DNA of 64,000 bases from Corynebacterium sp. CNJ-954 (GTDB lineage Bacteria; Actinomycetota; Actinomycetes; Mycobacteriales; Mycobacteriaceae), in assembly GCF_001942345.1 (NCBI RefSeq), contig NZ_MKKI01000001.1, positions 1 through 64,000 on the forward strand, given 5' to 3'. Shown one piece after another: positions 27,860-36,302 of the stretch. How positions within the stretch are numbered: the stretch's first letter is position 1; the number at the start of each line of letters is the position of its first letter. The notes under the pieces are model-generated. The model worked only from the letters and a program-made list of their open reading frames with translations. It searched no databases and was not told the DNA's origin. The position numbers and the translations under genes are program-made.

Positions 27860-29278
27860 ATGCCACAGCAGCAACCTCCGGTACCGCCGGTCGGCTCCAC
27901 GACTGCCCTGTTGGAAGCACTGTCTGCGCTGGATGCTGCGGTGGAGGACATCATCGCACATGGTCCGGACACCTGGTCCCGACTCTCCGGCACCGACAGG
28001 CTGCAGGCTGTGGCGCGCATGGAACGATCCCGCAAGAAGCTGACCGTCGCTGACGCCGCATTCCTGTCGGGTCATGAATCGGAGCTGCCGGTTGGCATCC
28101 AGCGGAAGGCCCGTGCCGTGAGCAGGATCTTCACGACGACGATGCGTGACGCCCGCTGTCGGCTCGCGTCATGGTCGCGCGTCGCCGAGCGGCCGGACCC
28201 GTGGGGTCCCGATCCCACCACTCCACACGAGGACCACATGCCCGAGTTGGCGGCTCTCGTCGCCGAAGGACACCTCGATGCCGCCGGTGTCGAGAAAGCC
28301 GACAAGCAGATCCGCGCCCTGCCCCAGAACGTCCAGGCCGAAATCACCCGCATCGCAGATGGACCGATTGCCAATCTGGCCAGGAAGCAGGGGCCCGACG
28401 TACTCGACTCCCTGCGCGCTTTCCTGCTCGACCTCGTCGGGGCCGAGGAGCCGTACACGGAGAAGGACCATTCCCGGCTGCGTTCATTCACCCTCGGGAG
28501 ACAACGTTGCGACGGCATGACCCCGGTGCAGGGCACCCTCACGCCGGAACTGGCCGCGGCGCTGCAGCGCCTGATGGCTGACTACGCCAAGACCGGTGAC
28601 CTGGTCGACGAGGCTGACCGCGACGCTGACGACCGTACACCCGACCAACGTCGACACGACGCCCTCGCCGCGGCCGTCCACGCCGGATACGGACGCGGTC
28701 GCGCACTCACCCCGGGGCGCGGCGCGACCACCATCGTCGCCGTCATGTCGGTCGATCAGTTCGTCAATCCGACGGGCACCGTGCTGACCGACGTCGGCAC
28801 ACATGTTCCCGCCACAACGCTCCTCGCCGGGCCGCACGGACTGGAGACTTACCTGCAGATCCTTGATGTCGAGGGGCGGACCCTGAGCTTCGGACGGACC
28901 CGGCGTCTCGGCGACCTCAGCCAGTACCTCGCCCTCGTCGGAGAAGAAGGGATCAGCTCGGCACCGGGAACCGACTCCGCACCTGCACACTGCCATGTAC
29001 ACCACATCGACGGGTGGAGTGCCGGTGGCTGCACCGACCTCGAGAACCTCACGCTCGTGTCCCCGGGCATGCACGCTCGTGTGGACGACACGCGCCAGCA
29101 TCCGGACCGGTGGTGGACCATTCCTGCTCCTCCGGGTAGCGGGCGGCGCGTCCACTGGATTCCACCGGTCAGCGTCGATCCGGAGCGTCGCCCCGTCCAC
29201 AACGACCACCCCACGACCCGGCGTCATCCCGGCGACGCCCGACGTCGGCGATTCCGGGAAGCAGAGGACCCGCCATGA
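27860..29278 (+). CDS. DUF222/HNH endonuclease-domain protein (13E12 repeat family)
   Basis: A 472-residue protein. The N-terminal and central DUF222 region is helical (ELAALVAEGHLDAAGVEKADK, TPDQRRHDALAAAV). The C-terminal HNH motif is complete: CHVHHIDGWSAGGCTDLENLTLVSPGMH region with paired Cys/His, followed by an Arg/Pro-rich tail. Start ATG 27860 has GGGGGG about 7 nt upstream. The family is the 13E12 repeat group of mycobacteria; some members there are controlled by LexA, which fits the box found upstream. Its orientation is opposite to the genes on both sides, so it may be an insertion into their cluster. Cleavage activity is not proven for most members. Confidence 0.88.
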   Translation: MPQQQPPVPPVGSTTALLEALSALDAAVEDIIAHGPDTWSRLSGTDRLQAVARMERSRKKLTVADAAFLSGHESELPVGIQRKARAVSRIFTTTMRDARCRLASWSRVAERPDPWGPDPTTPHEDHMPELAALVAEGHLDAAGVEKADKQIRALPQNVQAEITRIADGPIANLARKQGPDVLDSLRAFLLDLVGAEEPYTEKDHSRLRSFTLGRQRCDGMTPVQGTLTPELAAALQRLMADYAKTGDLVDEADRDADDRTPDQRRHDALAAAVHAGYGRGRALTPGRGATTIVAVMSVDQFVNPTGTVLTDVGTHVPATTLLAGPHGLETYLQILDVEGRTLSFGRTRRLGDLSQYLALVGEEGISSAPGTDSAPAHCHVHHIDGWSAGGCTDLENLTLVSPGMHARVDDTRQHPDRWWTIPAPPGSGRRVHWIPPVSVDPERRPVHNDHPTTRRHPGDARRRRFREAEDPP

Positions 29279-29392
29279 TCTCTGTCAGACAGTCAGAGGG
29301 ATCAGCACGGACTCGAAACGGACGGGAATAGGAGGCGTCGTCGTTCAACACGCGAGGGTTGCTGCCCGGTCGTCTCCGTCAGCGGTCGTCTG

Positions 29393-30133
29393 TCACGGGT
29401 GCACGTCACCGGCAGCGTTTACGCTGCCACCAGCGACACTCCCGGCACCGTCGCCAGAAGACGGTAGCCACGGAAACCCGGAACGGACAGCAACATAACC
29501 ACCGAGCGCGAGGAGAAGAACCCCGGCGACCAGCACCACGTACTCGCCCGGGCCGGTCGAGGCGGTGAGCGAGTCGAGAAGGGACTTGATGATCGCCGAT
29601 TCCTGCTCGCTCAGCCCCGAGGTGTCGTCCGTGAAGAGTTTGTCGTCGAGCCCCAACCCGGTCACCAGACCGTAGATCGAGTATGCCGTGAGCCCCGCAC
29701 CGCTACCGGCCACGATCACAGCGGCGATCCGTCGCAGTGGGGTGAAAGCCACAAGCACCGCACTCGCCAGGACCAGGAACAGCAGGACGACGGCAATGGA
29801 GAGGAACGTCGCCTCAATCCACGACTCCTGCAGGCCGACGGCCTCAAACGTGCTCTTCACCATGCCGAAGCCCGACATCGTGAGAATCATGTCGGCGTCC
29901 TCGGACCCCGCCTGCCCTGCACTGACCACAGTCCTGGCCCACGGAAGCGACAGGCCGACGACCGCCACGAGGGCGAGCAGCCCGGTAGCTACCGCGGCAA
30001 TCAACGGATGAGTCACCAGGGCGTGGGCGTACTGCAGTTTCGTCATGCCGCCGACCCCACCGGGTGCGGCAGGTGCGGCGGGCCCCTCCGGGTTGCGGGG
30101 GGTTCCAGGTTCCTGACTGTGCGTCTCTGTCAA
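29393..30133 (-). CDS. multi-pass membrane protein, last gene of kinase cluster
   Basis: A 246-residue protein. A Pro/Ala-rich N-terminus of about 35 residues is followed by four hydrophobic segments: one with LIAAVATGLLALVAVVGLSL, two adjacent (FLSIAVVLLFLVLASAVLVAF and AAVIVAGSGAGLTAYSIYG), and one near the end (YVVLVAGVLLLALGGYVAV). The loop between segments one and two includes an acidic GSEDADMIL. No family is recognised. It starts 1 nt after the J-like gene, so it is co-translated with that operon. Confidence 0.75.
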   Translation of the reverse strand: MTETHSQEPGTPRNPEGPAAPAAPGGVGGMTKLQYAHALVTHPLIAAVATGLLALVAVVGLSLPWARTVVSAGQAGSEDADMILTMSGFGMVKSTFEAVGLQESWIEATFLSIAVVLLFLVLASAVLVAFTPLRRIAAVIVAGSGAGLTAYSIYGLVTGLGLDDKLFTDDTSGLSEQESAIIKSLLDSLTASTGPGEYVVLVAGVLLLALGGYVAVRSGFPWLPSSGDGAGSVAGGSVNAAGDVHP

Positions 30134-30134
30134 G

Positions 30135-31166
30135 CTATTTCTCCGTCGGTCGATTCGGCGCCACGATCTTGCGGACGCCCCAGATGATCTCGTTGATGCT
30201 GACCCAGGCCGCGACGTGGGCGAGGGTGAACAGCGTCGCCTTCATCACCGACAGGCCGGCGCCCAGGTCATCCGGCCCGGCGGTCAGCAGGACGATGAGC
30301 GGGTAGATCATGCCCACGGCGATGATCGCGAGGATGGCCAGGTAGATCTTCGACTCGCTCCGCCTACGGTCACCGACCCCCCAGTTGCTCGTGTCCAGCT
30401 GGGAACCGGGACGCTGCGGGGGCTGCTGCGGCTGCGAGAACTGGCCGGGCTGTGCCGCGTGCTGGCCACCGCCGAACCCGCCGGACTGTGCAGACGGGGC
30501 AGGCTGCTGCCACGCGTTCTGCGTCGGGGCCTGGTAAGTGGGGCCGTCACCGGCGGAGAGGTCAGTACCTGCCCCAGTATCCGTGGCGGGTTCATCGGAT
30601 CCACTCGCATCCGCCGATCCCCGCCCGTACGTCCCGTACGCCCCCTGCACCCCGGAGGTCCCGTAATCAGACTCGGGCTCCGGTACGGCGGCCGTCACCC
30701 GGGTGGCCTCCAGGTCGGACGAGGACCCGGCCGCATCGTCGACACTGTGCTCACGGGTGGCTTCAGCGGACGGTCCGCCGATTCCACTCAGGCCGCCCGC
30801 CCCCTGGTCGTCCCCCTGGTCGGCGCTGGCCGGCTGAGGCTCATACGCGTCGTAGGACGGGTACCCGGTCGGCGCGGCGGACGTCGCGGCCGGGAAGCTG
30901 GGTGACTGGGAGTCCGCGAGGTCGTGCAACCACCGGATGTTCACCACGTCATCTTCAGGGCCGTACAGCGCAGCCTCGTAGATGTCGCGCTTGTAGGGGT
31001 CACCCAGGATCGCGCGGGCGGTGTCCACCTGGTCGAGCTCCGGGGAGTCACTGCCGTACCCCTGGTTCCGCAGGTCGGAGGCCCGGGCCCCGAGGACCTC
31101 GGCTATCTCGTACGGCGGCATGTCCTTGTCGAGCTGGAGTTCGGTGTACAGATCGTAGTTCGCCAT
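30135..31166 (-). CDS. J-like membrane protein
   Basis: A 343-residue protein with AAGGAC just before the ATG at 31166; the frame upstream to 31226 is not needed. The first 70 residues resemble a DnaJ J-domain (YDLYTELQLDKDMPPYEIAEVL, then VDTARAILGDPYKRDIYEAAL), but the HPD tripeptide that stimulates DnaK is absent. A long low-complexity Ser/Ala/Gly/Gln/Pro region follows. The C-terminus has two membrane segments (IYLAILAIIAVGMIYPLIVLL and one near MKATLFTLAHVAAW). It is probably an adaptor or scaffold, not a canonical co-chaperone. It sits in the kinase operon. Confidence 0.75.
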   Translation of the reverse strand: MANYDLYTELQLDKDMPPYEIAEVLGARASDLRNQGYGSDSPELDQVDTARAILGDPYKRDIYEAALYGPEDDVVNIRWLHDLADSQSPSFPAATSAAPTGYPSYDAYEPQPASADQGDDQGAGGLSGIGGPSAEATREHSVDDAAGSSSDLEATRVTAAVPEPESDYGTSGVQGAYGTYGRGSADASGSDEPATDTGAGTDLSAGDGPTYQAPTQNAWQQPAPSAQSGGFGGGQHAAQPGQFSQPQQPPQRPGSQLDTSNWGVGDRRRSESKIYLAILAIIAVGMIYPLIVLLTAGPDDLGAGLSVMKATLFTLAHVAAWVSINEIIWGVRKIVAPNRPTEK

Positions 31167-31236
31167 GGGAGTCCTTGTTCGTCCTTGTTTCTCGGGAGCC
31201 GTCTCTCTGGAACCTCGCTGAAGCATTGAGGAGCGT

Positions 31237-31483
31237 TCAGGGGCACCTTAATACATCAGGCGGGCGCGGGAGAACACCTGCAACTCCGCACACCGGTACG
31301 GAAGTGGTGACATCCGCAGCGTCCTGACGCGACAGCAGCAGCACATCTGCTCCGCCATCCACCGGGATCATCGCGTAGGTGGGGTTCCCGTTACCGGGAA
31401 CGTCCGCCGTCTGCACGATGCAGTCACCGTTGCTGAGGGTCTCACGCCCCTCCGACGGTACCCGTCTCCCGCGGGTTTCTTCA
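31237..31483 (-). pseudogene. displaced C-terminal end of the Ser/Thr kinase gene
   Basis: In the frame one base off the kinase, codons run from before 31483 to a TGA at 31237-31239. They translate as a convincing protein segment: KFIDEETRG, ETLSNGDCIVQTADVPGNG, TYAMIPVDGGADVLLLS, TSVPVCGVAGVLP. It would continue the kinase ectodomain if one extra C near 31496-31499 is removed, joining EVVVA to KFIDEE. The joined gene would encode about 605 residues. Either the sequence has an error or the kinase lost its last 80 or so residues. Confidence 0.6.
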
Positions 31484-33055
31484 TCAATGAATTTCGGCCA
31501 CCACGACCTCCGGATACGGGTCAGCAGACGGGAATACTCCCCACGACGTCGGTGGTGGAGACGCGGAGTCGACCGGCGCGCCGGTCAGCAGCATCGCGTA
31601 GCGCGTGCGGTCACCGGTCTCGGGAAAGACGCTCATCGCACCGCCCGACTCGGTCGGCGCAGCAACCCGGATCCTGCACCCGTCCGCCTCGAGCTGCTCG
31701 GTGCCACTGGCGGGGACGTACGCTGACCGTGTCTCCTCACTGCCGAAGTCAACCACGGCCATGGTCAGCCCGTCACCGTGGCAGGTCACCCGCGCTTCTT
31801 CCTCACCCCTGGGGTCGCCCCCGTCGCAGGTCATGTCGCGCCACCCCTCCTGTCCCTGCCGCTGGGGCAGCAGGTCGGGAAAAGCATTGACGATCCGGGC
31901 GTCGGATGCCTCCCACCCGGGAGTCATGAACTGCCGGTACCCCGCGTACCCCAGGACGCCCAGTGCTCCGACCACCGCAACGACAGCGAGCAGCGCGACG
32001 GGTGCCTTCCACCGTCTCGCACCGGACGCCGCCGGCGACGCATAGGGCGGATGTGACGGAGACGCCGCCGCTCCGGACCAGGCCACCGGAACCTCGCGGG
32101 TCTGCCCCACCTGTCCCCGTCCGGCATCCCGTACCGCGTCGAGAAATGCGACTGCAGTCGGGAAACGCCGGGACGGGTCATTGTCCAACGCCCGCCGCAG
32201 GACGCCCGCGACCTGCGGCGCAACGGGGCCGTCCGGCTCCGCCAGGACGTCGGCGGTGAGCCTCGGCAGCGTGCGTTCTCCCCGCCACGCCGCCGTGGAC
32301 ATCGTGTCGCGGAACGCGGTGAGCGTCAGCATCTCCAGGGCGATCAGGGCGAGCGCGTAGCGGTCGGTGCCGGGACTGTAGTCGACCAGGTGGGCACCGT
32401 AGGTGCTCGCGACGGTGAAGATCTCCGGTGCCATGTACTTCTCGGTGCCGATGACCAGCCCCGTGGACGTCACCCGGGTGTCGTCCCCGGCGATGCTGAT
32501 GCCGAAATCGGTCAGCACGGCTGTGGTGCCCACCGCGCTGTGCGGGTCACGCGGCAACAGGATGTTCGCCGGCTTCAGATCCCGGTGAACCACCGGCGGG
32601 TTCCGGTGGTGGATGTGGTCCAGCGCTTCGGCGACAGGCCTGAGGATACGGTCGACCTCGTCGACAGTGAACCGTCGCCCGGTCCGCCTCCGCTCGGCGA
32701 GGGCGTCCTCGAGGTCGCCACCGTCGACGTAGTCCATGACGAAGTAGGCTGCTGTCCCGGTGGACGACAACGCGTCCGCGTAGTGGATGTTGACGACCGA
32801 GGTGTGTCGGATGGTGGCCAGGGTCCGCATCTCCGCGAGGAAACGCCGGTAGCCCTCACCTCCGCTGCCGACCACGTCCGGACGGACGGCCTTCACCGCC
32901 ACCCACCGACGCAGACCCTGATCATAGGCACGGTAGACGTGCCCCATCCCGCCCTGACCGATCAATGTGAGGTCGGTGAGATTCCGCCGGGCCGCCAACT
33001 CAGCCGCCAGCTGCGCGACGTCCGGGTCACCGGACCAGTTACCGCTGTCACTCAC
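31484..33055 (-). CDS. transmembrane Ser/Thr protein kinase
   Basis: A PknB-type kinase, 523 residues as read. Catalytic motifs are intact: glycine loop IGQGGMGHVYRAYD, VAVK lysine, HRDLKPANILL, DFGISIAGD, GTEKYMAPE. After a juxtamembrane linker there is one membrane segment (VALLAVVAVVGALGVLGYAGY), then an extracellular region with several Cys (MTCDGG, VTCHGDG, DGCRIRV). There are no PASTA repeats, so the signal sensed differs from PknB. The GTG start overlaps the stop of the upstream ectodomain gene by 4 nt. The frame ends early at 31484; coding continues in another frame to 31237. Confidence 0.92.
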   Translation of the reverse strand: MSDSGNWSGDPDVAQLAAELAARRNLTDLTLIGQGGMGHVYRAYDQGLRRWVAVKAVRPDVVGSGGEGYRRFLAEMRTLATIRHTSVVNIHYADALSSTGTAAYFVMDYVDGGDLEDALAERRRTGRRFTVDEVDRILRPVAEALDHIHHRNPPVVHRDLKPANILLPRDPHSAVGTTAVLTDFGISIAGDDTRVTSTGLVIGTEKYMAPEIFTVASTYGAHLVDYSPGTDRYALALIALEMLTLTAFRDTMSTAAWRGERTLPRLTADVLAEPDGPVAPQVAGVLRRALDNDPSRRFPTAVAFLDAVRDAGRGQVGQTREVPVAWSGAAASPSHPPYASPAASGARRWKAPVALLAVVAVVGALGVLGYAGYRQFMTPGWEASDARIVNAFPDLLPQRQGQEGWRDMTCDGGDPRGEEEARVTCHGDGLTMAVVDFGSEETRSAYVPASGTEQLEADGCRIRVAAPTESGGAMSVFPETGDRTRYAMLLTGAPVDSASPPPTSWGVFPSADPYPEVVVAEIH

Positions 33056-33765
33056 CTGTCGTCGTCCTCAGAGCTCCAGGTGAAGTCGCGCGACGAGACG
33101 GAATCACCGTCACCGTCGACGACACGGACCCCGGACCCGCTGATCTCCACGCGTGACCCGTTGTTGTCGAGGGACCGGGTGACCCAGCGCCCCGACCCGG
33201 CGCGCTGCATGTCGATGTCGTACTCGGCGGCGCGGCTGTTGTAGTACCCGCGGTAGTACAGGTCGCCCCGCTCCCCGACGCGGCAGACCACCGCGTGGTC
33301 CTCACCGTTGGTGCCGGCGAACACCCACCGGTCGGACGCATTGCACGTCGCCGCGCTGACCCCGCGCCATCCCTGACTGGTCAGGTCGGACGGGGTTCCG
33401 GAAGCCCCGGACGTCCCGGACCGTTCAGACGGAGACGGAGACGGGGACGGCGAAGGTGACGGTGAGGGTGACCGTGGGGACGACTGCGGCGGTGTCGAGG
33501 ACTGCGTGGACACCGGCGCGGAGGACGTCGTGTCGTCGGGCACGGCGGTGAATGCCGGCGAGGCGGACTCGTCCCCGTCTCCCTGACTACTCCACATCCA
33601 GACACCGGCAGCGACGAGTCCGATGACGAGAACCACGACGGCGACCGCTGCCACGATGATCCCGGTCGCGAGACCGCCGGCCTTCGAGGGGACCGGCTCG
33701 TCCTGCCGCCACGTGTTCCCGGCCGGGCCTGTCGGCCCCGGCGATCCCCAGTCGTTGTTCCCCAT
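33052..33765 (-). CDS. single-pass membrane protein with two-Cys ectodomain (paralogue of 26953-27624)
   Basis: A 237-residue protein. It has a Gly/Pro-rich N-terminus, one membrane segment (GIIVAAVAVVVLVIGLVAAGVWMW), and a Ser/Pro-rich stalk with a perfect SP repeat (about seven SP units). The ectodomain carries CNASDRWVFAGTNG, VVC 20 residues after the first Cys, and DLYYRGYY. This matches the other paralogue in the motif C-x3-D-x-WV-[FY]-AG and in the Cys spacing. Extracellular, function unknown. It is translationally coupled to the kinase gene, so it may act as the kinase's accessory sensor or substrate. Confidence 0.75.
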   Translation of the reverse strand: MGNNDWGSPGPTGPAGNTWRQDEPVPSKAGGLATGIIVAAVAVVVLVIGLVAAGVWMWSSQGDGDESASPAFTAVPDDTTSSAPVSTQSSTPPQSSPRSPSPSPSPSPSPSPSERSGTSGASGTPSDLTSQGWRGVSAATCNASDRWVFAGTNGEDHAVVCRVGERGDLYYRGYYNSRAAEYDIDMQRAGSGRWVTRSLDNNGSRVEISGSGVRVVDGDGDSVSSRDFTWSSEDDDR

Positions 33766-33788
33766 GTCGTGTCCTCCGTCTACGTCCC

Positions 33789-34508
33789 CTATGACTGTTT
33801 TCTCAGGGACCAGTAGTTTTCCTGAGCATACCTGGCAAGGGCAAGTCGTCGGGTGGGGGCATTGCCGTTGCGCGCCGAGAATCCGGTGACCCCGCTCCCC
33901 TCGAGAACCTTCGAGAGATAGTCGATCTTGGTGTTCACTTTCTTCTGTGACCAGCCCAATGTCTGTTCGAGATCCCGGACCGTCGGCACCTCGGACAGGT
34001 CGGTCCCGGGACGGCGGAGCAGGGGTGCCGCCAACGCGCGCAGCAGGTCGATCTGCTCATCGTTGAGGATCAGCTCCCCGACGGTCATCGGGGCGCCGTC
34101 GAGACGCTCGGCGCCGACGCTCCCCGTCGGCGGACGCAGCGTCGCGGCGACCGTGAAGTCGAGTTCATAGGTCGTCACGGACGTGCCGAACACGACCGCC
34201 GACTCACCCAACGGCAACGGCAGACTGGCGCCGGGGCCCAACCGACTCTGGCTGAACGAGTTCTCCGCCCGCGGCTGGATGTTGGCGCTCAGCCGTCCAC
34301 CCCGGTTGGTGATCATCCAGGTGCCATCGGAGTCCCAGACCTGCAGGAACTGCCGGTGCATGAATTCATCGTCCAGGCCGAGGGGGAAGTCCGCCGCACG
34401 CCCGAGGGTGAGCGACTGACCGGGATTGAGCGCGACACGGTGGCCGATCTAGTCGTCGATGAGGACCTGGCCGGGGAAGAGGCCGGGGGACAGGCGGGGA
34501 AGCGTCAT
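33789..34508 (-). pseudogene. FHA-domain/winged-helix protein, interrupted by in-frame TAG
   Basis: The frame from ATG 34508 reads MTLPRLSPGLFPGQVLIDD, then TAG, then IGHRVALNPGQSLTLGRA and onward without interruption to 33789. The part after the stop completes an FHA domain (GRAADF phosphopeptide-binding Gly-Arg, DEFMHRQF with the conserved His, ITNRGG), then a C-terminal winged-helix-like region (TVRDLEQTLGWSQKKVNTKIDYL). FHA domains bind phosphothreonine, which fits the kinase gene two genes downstream. As written, only the fragment from internal ATG 34361 could be made, losing the first FHA strands. A CAG-to-TAG change or a sequence error is possible. Confidence 0.7.
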
Positions 34509-34521
34509 ACCGGACATCTTC

Positions 34522-35298
34522 CTAGCGTTCGAGCTCGTGCGCCAGAGAATCGAGTTCCCCGCCCCCGGCCATCTCCAGGGTCAGCTGCTCCAGCGTCACG
34601 TCCTCCCGCGCTGCGTCGAGCACCCGGCGGCCGAGATTGAGCAGGACGAAATGGTCGCCCACCAGGTGTGCGTGATGCGGGTTGTGGGTGATCAGGATGA
34701 CGCCGATGCCCTCGTCACGGGCTGCGGCGATGAACCGCAGCACCATGCCTGACTGCTTCACCCCGAGGGCTGCGGTGGGTTCGTCGAGGATGAGCACCCG
34801 GGCGCCGAAGTAGACGGCACGGGCGATGGCGACCACCTGGCGTTGCCCACCGGACAGGGACGCGATGGGGACCGACACGTCCTTCAGGTCCACCCCCATA
34901 CGCTGCAGGCGGTCGGCGGTGATCTCACGCATCTCCGCTTCCCGGAGGGCACCGAACCGTCCGGTCATCTCCTGGCCGAGGAAGAAGTTCCGCCAGACGG
35001 GCATCTGACCGACCACGGCGAGATCCTGGTAGACCGTGGCGATGCCGTGGTTCAGGGCCTCGCGGGGGTTGGCGAAGGTGACAGGTTCACCGTCGACGAG
35101 GATCTCACCGTCCGTCGGAGGATGCAAGCCCGCCAGTGTCTTGATCAGCGTTGATTTTCCGGCACCGTTGTCCCCGAGGACGCAGGTGACGTGACCTTGC
35201 TGGACGGACAGGCTGATGTCGTCCAGCGCGCGGAAGCTGCCGTAGCTCTTGCCGACGCCGCGGAGCTCGATCACGGGAGTGGTCTCGTGAGTAGTCAC
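34522..35298 (-). CDS. CUT2-type sugar ABC transporter ATPase (single NBD)
   Basis: A 258-residue ATPase with one nucleotide-binding domain. Walker A is GDNGAGKST, the Q-loop is at YQDLAV, the signature is SLSGGQRQVVAIARA, Walker B is VLILDEPTAALG, and the switch His is in ITHNPHHAHL. The Walker A form and the TVYQD segment are those of RbsA/FrcA proteins. Ribose ATPases have two such domains in about 500 residues, so this is the FrcA-like single form. It overlaps its permease gene by 4 nt and is 13 nt before the FHA gene. Confidence 0.9.
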   Translation of the reverse strand: MTTHETTPVIELRGVGKSYGSFRALDDISLSVQQGHVTCVLGDNGAGKSTLIKTLAGLHPPTDGEILVDGEPVTFANPREALNHGIATVYQDLAVVGQMPVWRNFFLGQEMTGRFGALREAEMREITADRLQRMGVDLKDVSVPIASLSGGQRQVVAIARAVYFGARVLILDEPTAALGVKQSGMVLRFIAAARDEGIGVILITHNPHHAHLVGDHFVLLNLGRRVLDAAREDVTLEQLTLEMAGGGELDSLAHELER

Positions 35299-36302
35299 TG
35301 TCGGGCCTCCGAGTACTTCGAGAAGGAGTTGTTGGCGAGAACCGCGAGAAGCAGGACGCCGCCGAGGAAGAACTTGAACCAGTCGGGGTTCCAGCCTGCG
35401 TAGACGATGCCCTGGTTGGTCATGCCGAAGATCAACGCACCGATGGCGGTTCCGACCGCTGTCCCCTTGCCGCCGGTCATCGCACAGCCACCGACGACGG
35501 CCGCGATGATGTAGAGGAACTCATTGCCCACACCCTGGCCGGCCTGGATGGAGTCGAACTGGTACAGGTTGTGCTGGCCGACGAACCAGCAGGATGCGGC
35601 GACGGTCATGAACAGGATGATCTTCACCCGGTCCACCGGCACACCGACGGCACGGGCGGCGTCCTTGTCCCCGCCGACGGCGAAGATCCAGTTGCCGAAG
35701 CGGGTCTTGAACAGTACCCAGCTGGCGACCGCGACAAAGAGGATCCACCAGAAGACCGTGACCTGGATGGTCACACCGAAGACGGTCAGTGAGCCAGCGA
35801 AGAGGCGACGGCAGAATTCGTAGCCCTGCATGTCGGATATCACCGGGGTGGCGACCTGGTCGTTGACGAGTTTGGTGACCGCCAGATTCAGCCCCTGCAG
35901 CATGAGGAAGGTCGCCAGGGTGATCAGGAAGCTGGGGATCCCGGTGCGGGTGACCATCCACCCGTTGAAGAACCCGATGGCCAGCGCGATGACCAGCGCA
36001 AGCAGCGAACCGACCCAGGTCTGCAGATGGAAGTTGTAGGCGATCATCGTCGCCGCCAGGGCGGTGGTGGTCACCGCGACGCCGGTGGAGAGGTCGAACT
36101 CGTCGCCGATCATCAGCAGTCCGACGGCCAGGGCCACAATGCCCAGCGTCGATGACGTGTAGAGGACGGTGGCGACGGCGTCCATCGAGCGGAAACTCGG
36201 TGCGACGACGAGGAAGAGGATGAAAATCGCCACCGCGCCGATGAGGCTGGCGAACTCGGGACGGCGCAGGAGGCCGGCGGCGCGCGAACCTGTCGCCGTC
36301 AT
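35295..36302 (-). CDS. CUT2-type sugar ABC transporter permease (RbsC/FrcC-like)
   Basis: A 335-residue permease with about nine or ten hydrophobic segments. RbsC-family features include LRRPEFASLIGAVAIFILF at the start, GIPSFLITLATFLMLQGLNL, GGDKDAARAVGVPVDRVKI and the late AAVVGGCAMTGGKGTAVGT loop. It overlaps both neighbours by 4 nt. Substrate unknown; the family carries ribose, fructose, xylose, inositol and autoinducer-2. Confidence 0.92.
   Translation of the reverse strand: MTATGSRAAGLLRRPEFASLIGAVAIFILFLVVAPSFRSMDAVATVLYTSSTLGIVALAVGLLMIGDEFDLSTGVAVTTTALAATMIAYNFHLQTWVGSLLALVIALAIGFFNGWMVTRTGIPSFLITLATFLMLQGLNLAVTKLVNDQVATPVISDMQGYEFCRRLFAGSLTVFGVTIQVTVFWWILFVAVASWVLFKTRFGNWIFAVGGDKDAARAVGVPVDRVKIILFMTVAASCWFVGQHNLYQFDSIQAGQGVGNEFLYIIAAVVGGCAMTGGKGTAVGTAIGALIFGMTNQGIVYAGWNPDWFKFFLGGVLLLAVLANNSFSKYSEARQ

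Noticed and set aside
27860..29278. Insertion sequence or prophage around the HNH gene
   Set aside because: No terminal inverted repeats, target duplication, transposase or integrase is visible, so mobility remains a suggestion only.
33440..33490. CRISPR-like or minisatellite repeat
   Set aside because: It is the Ser-Pro codon repeat of the stalk in the anchored ectodomain protein.
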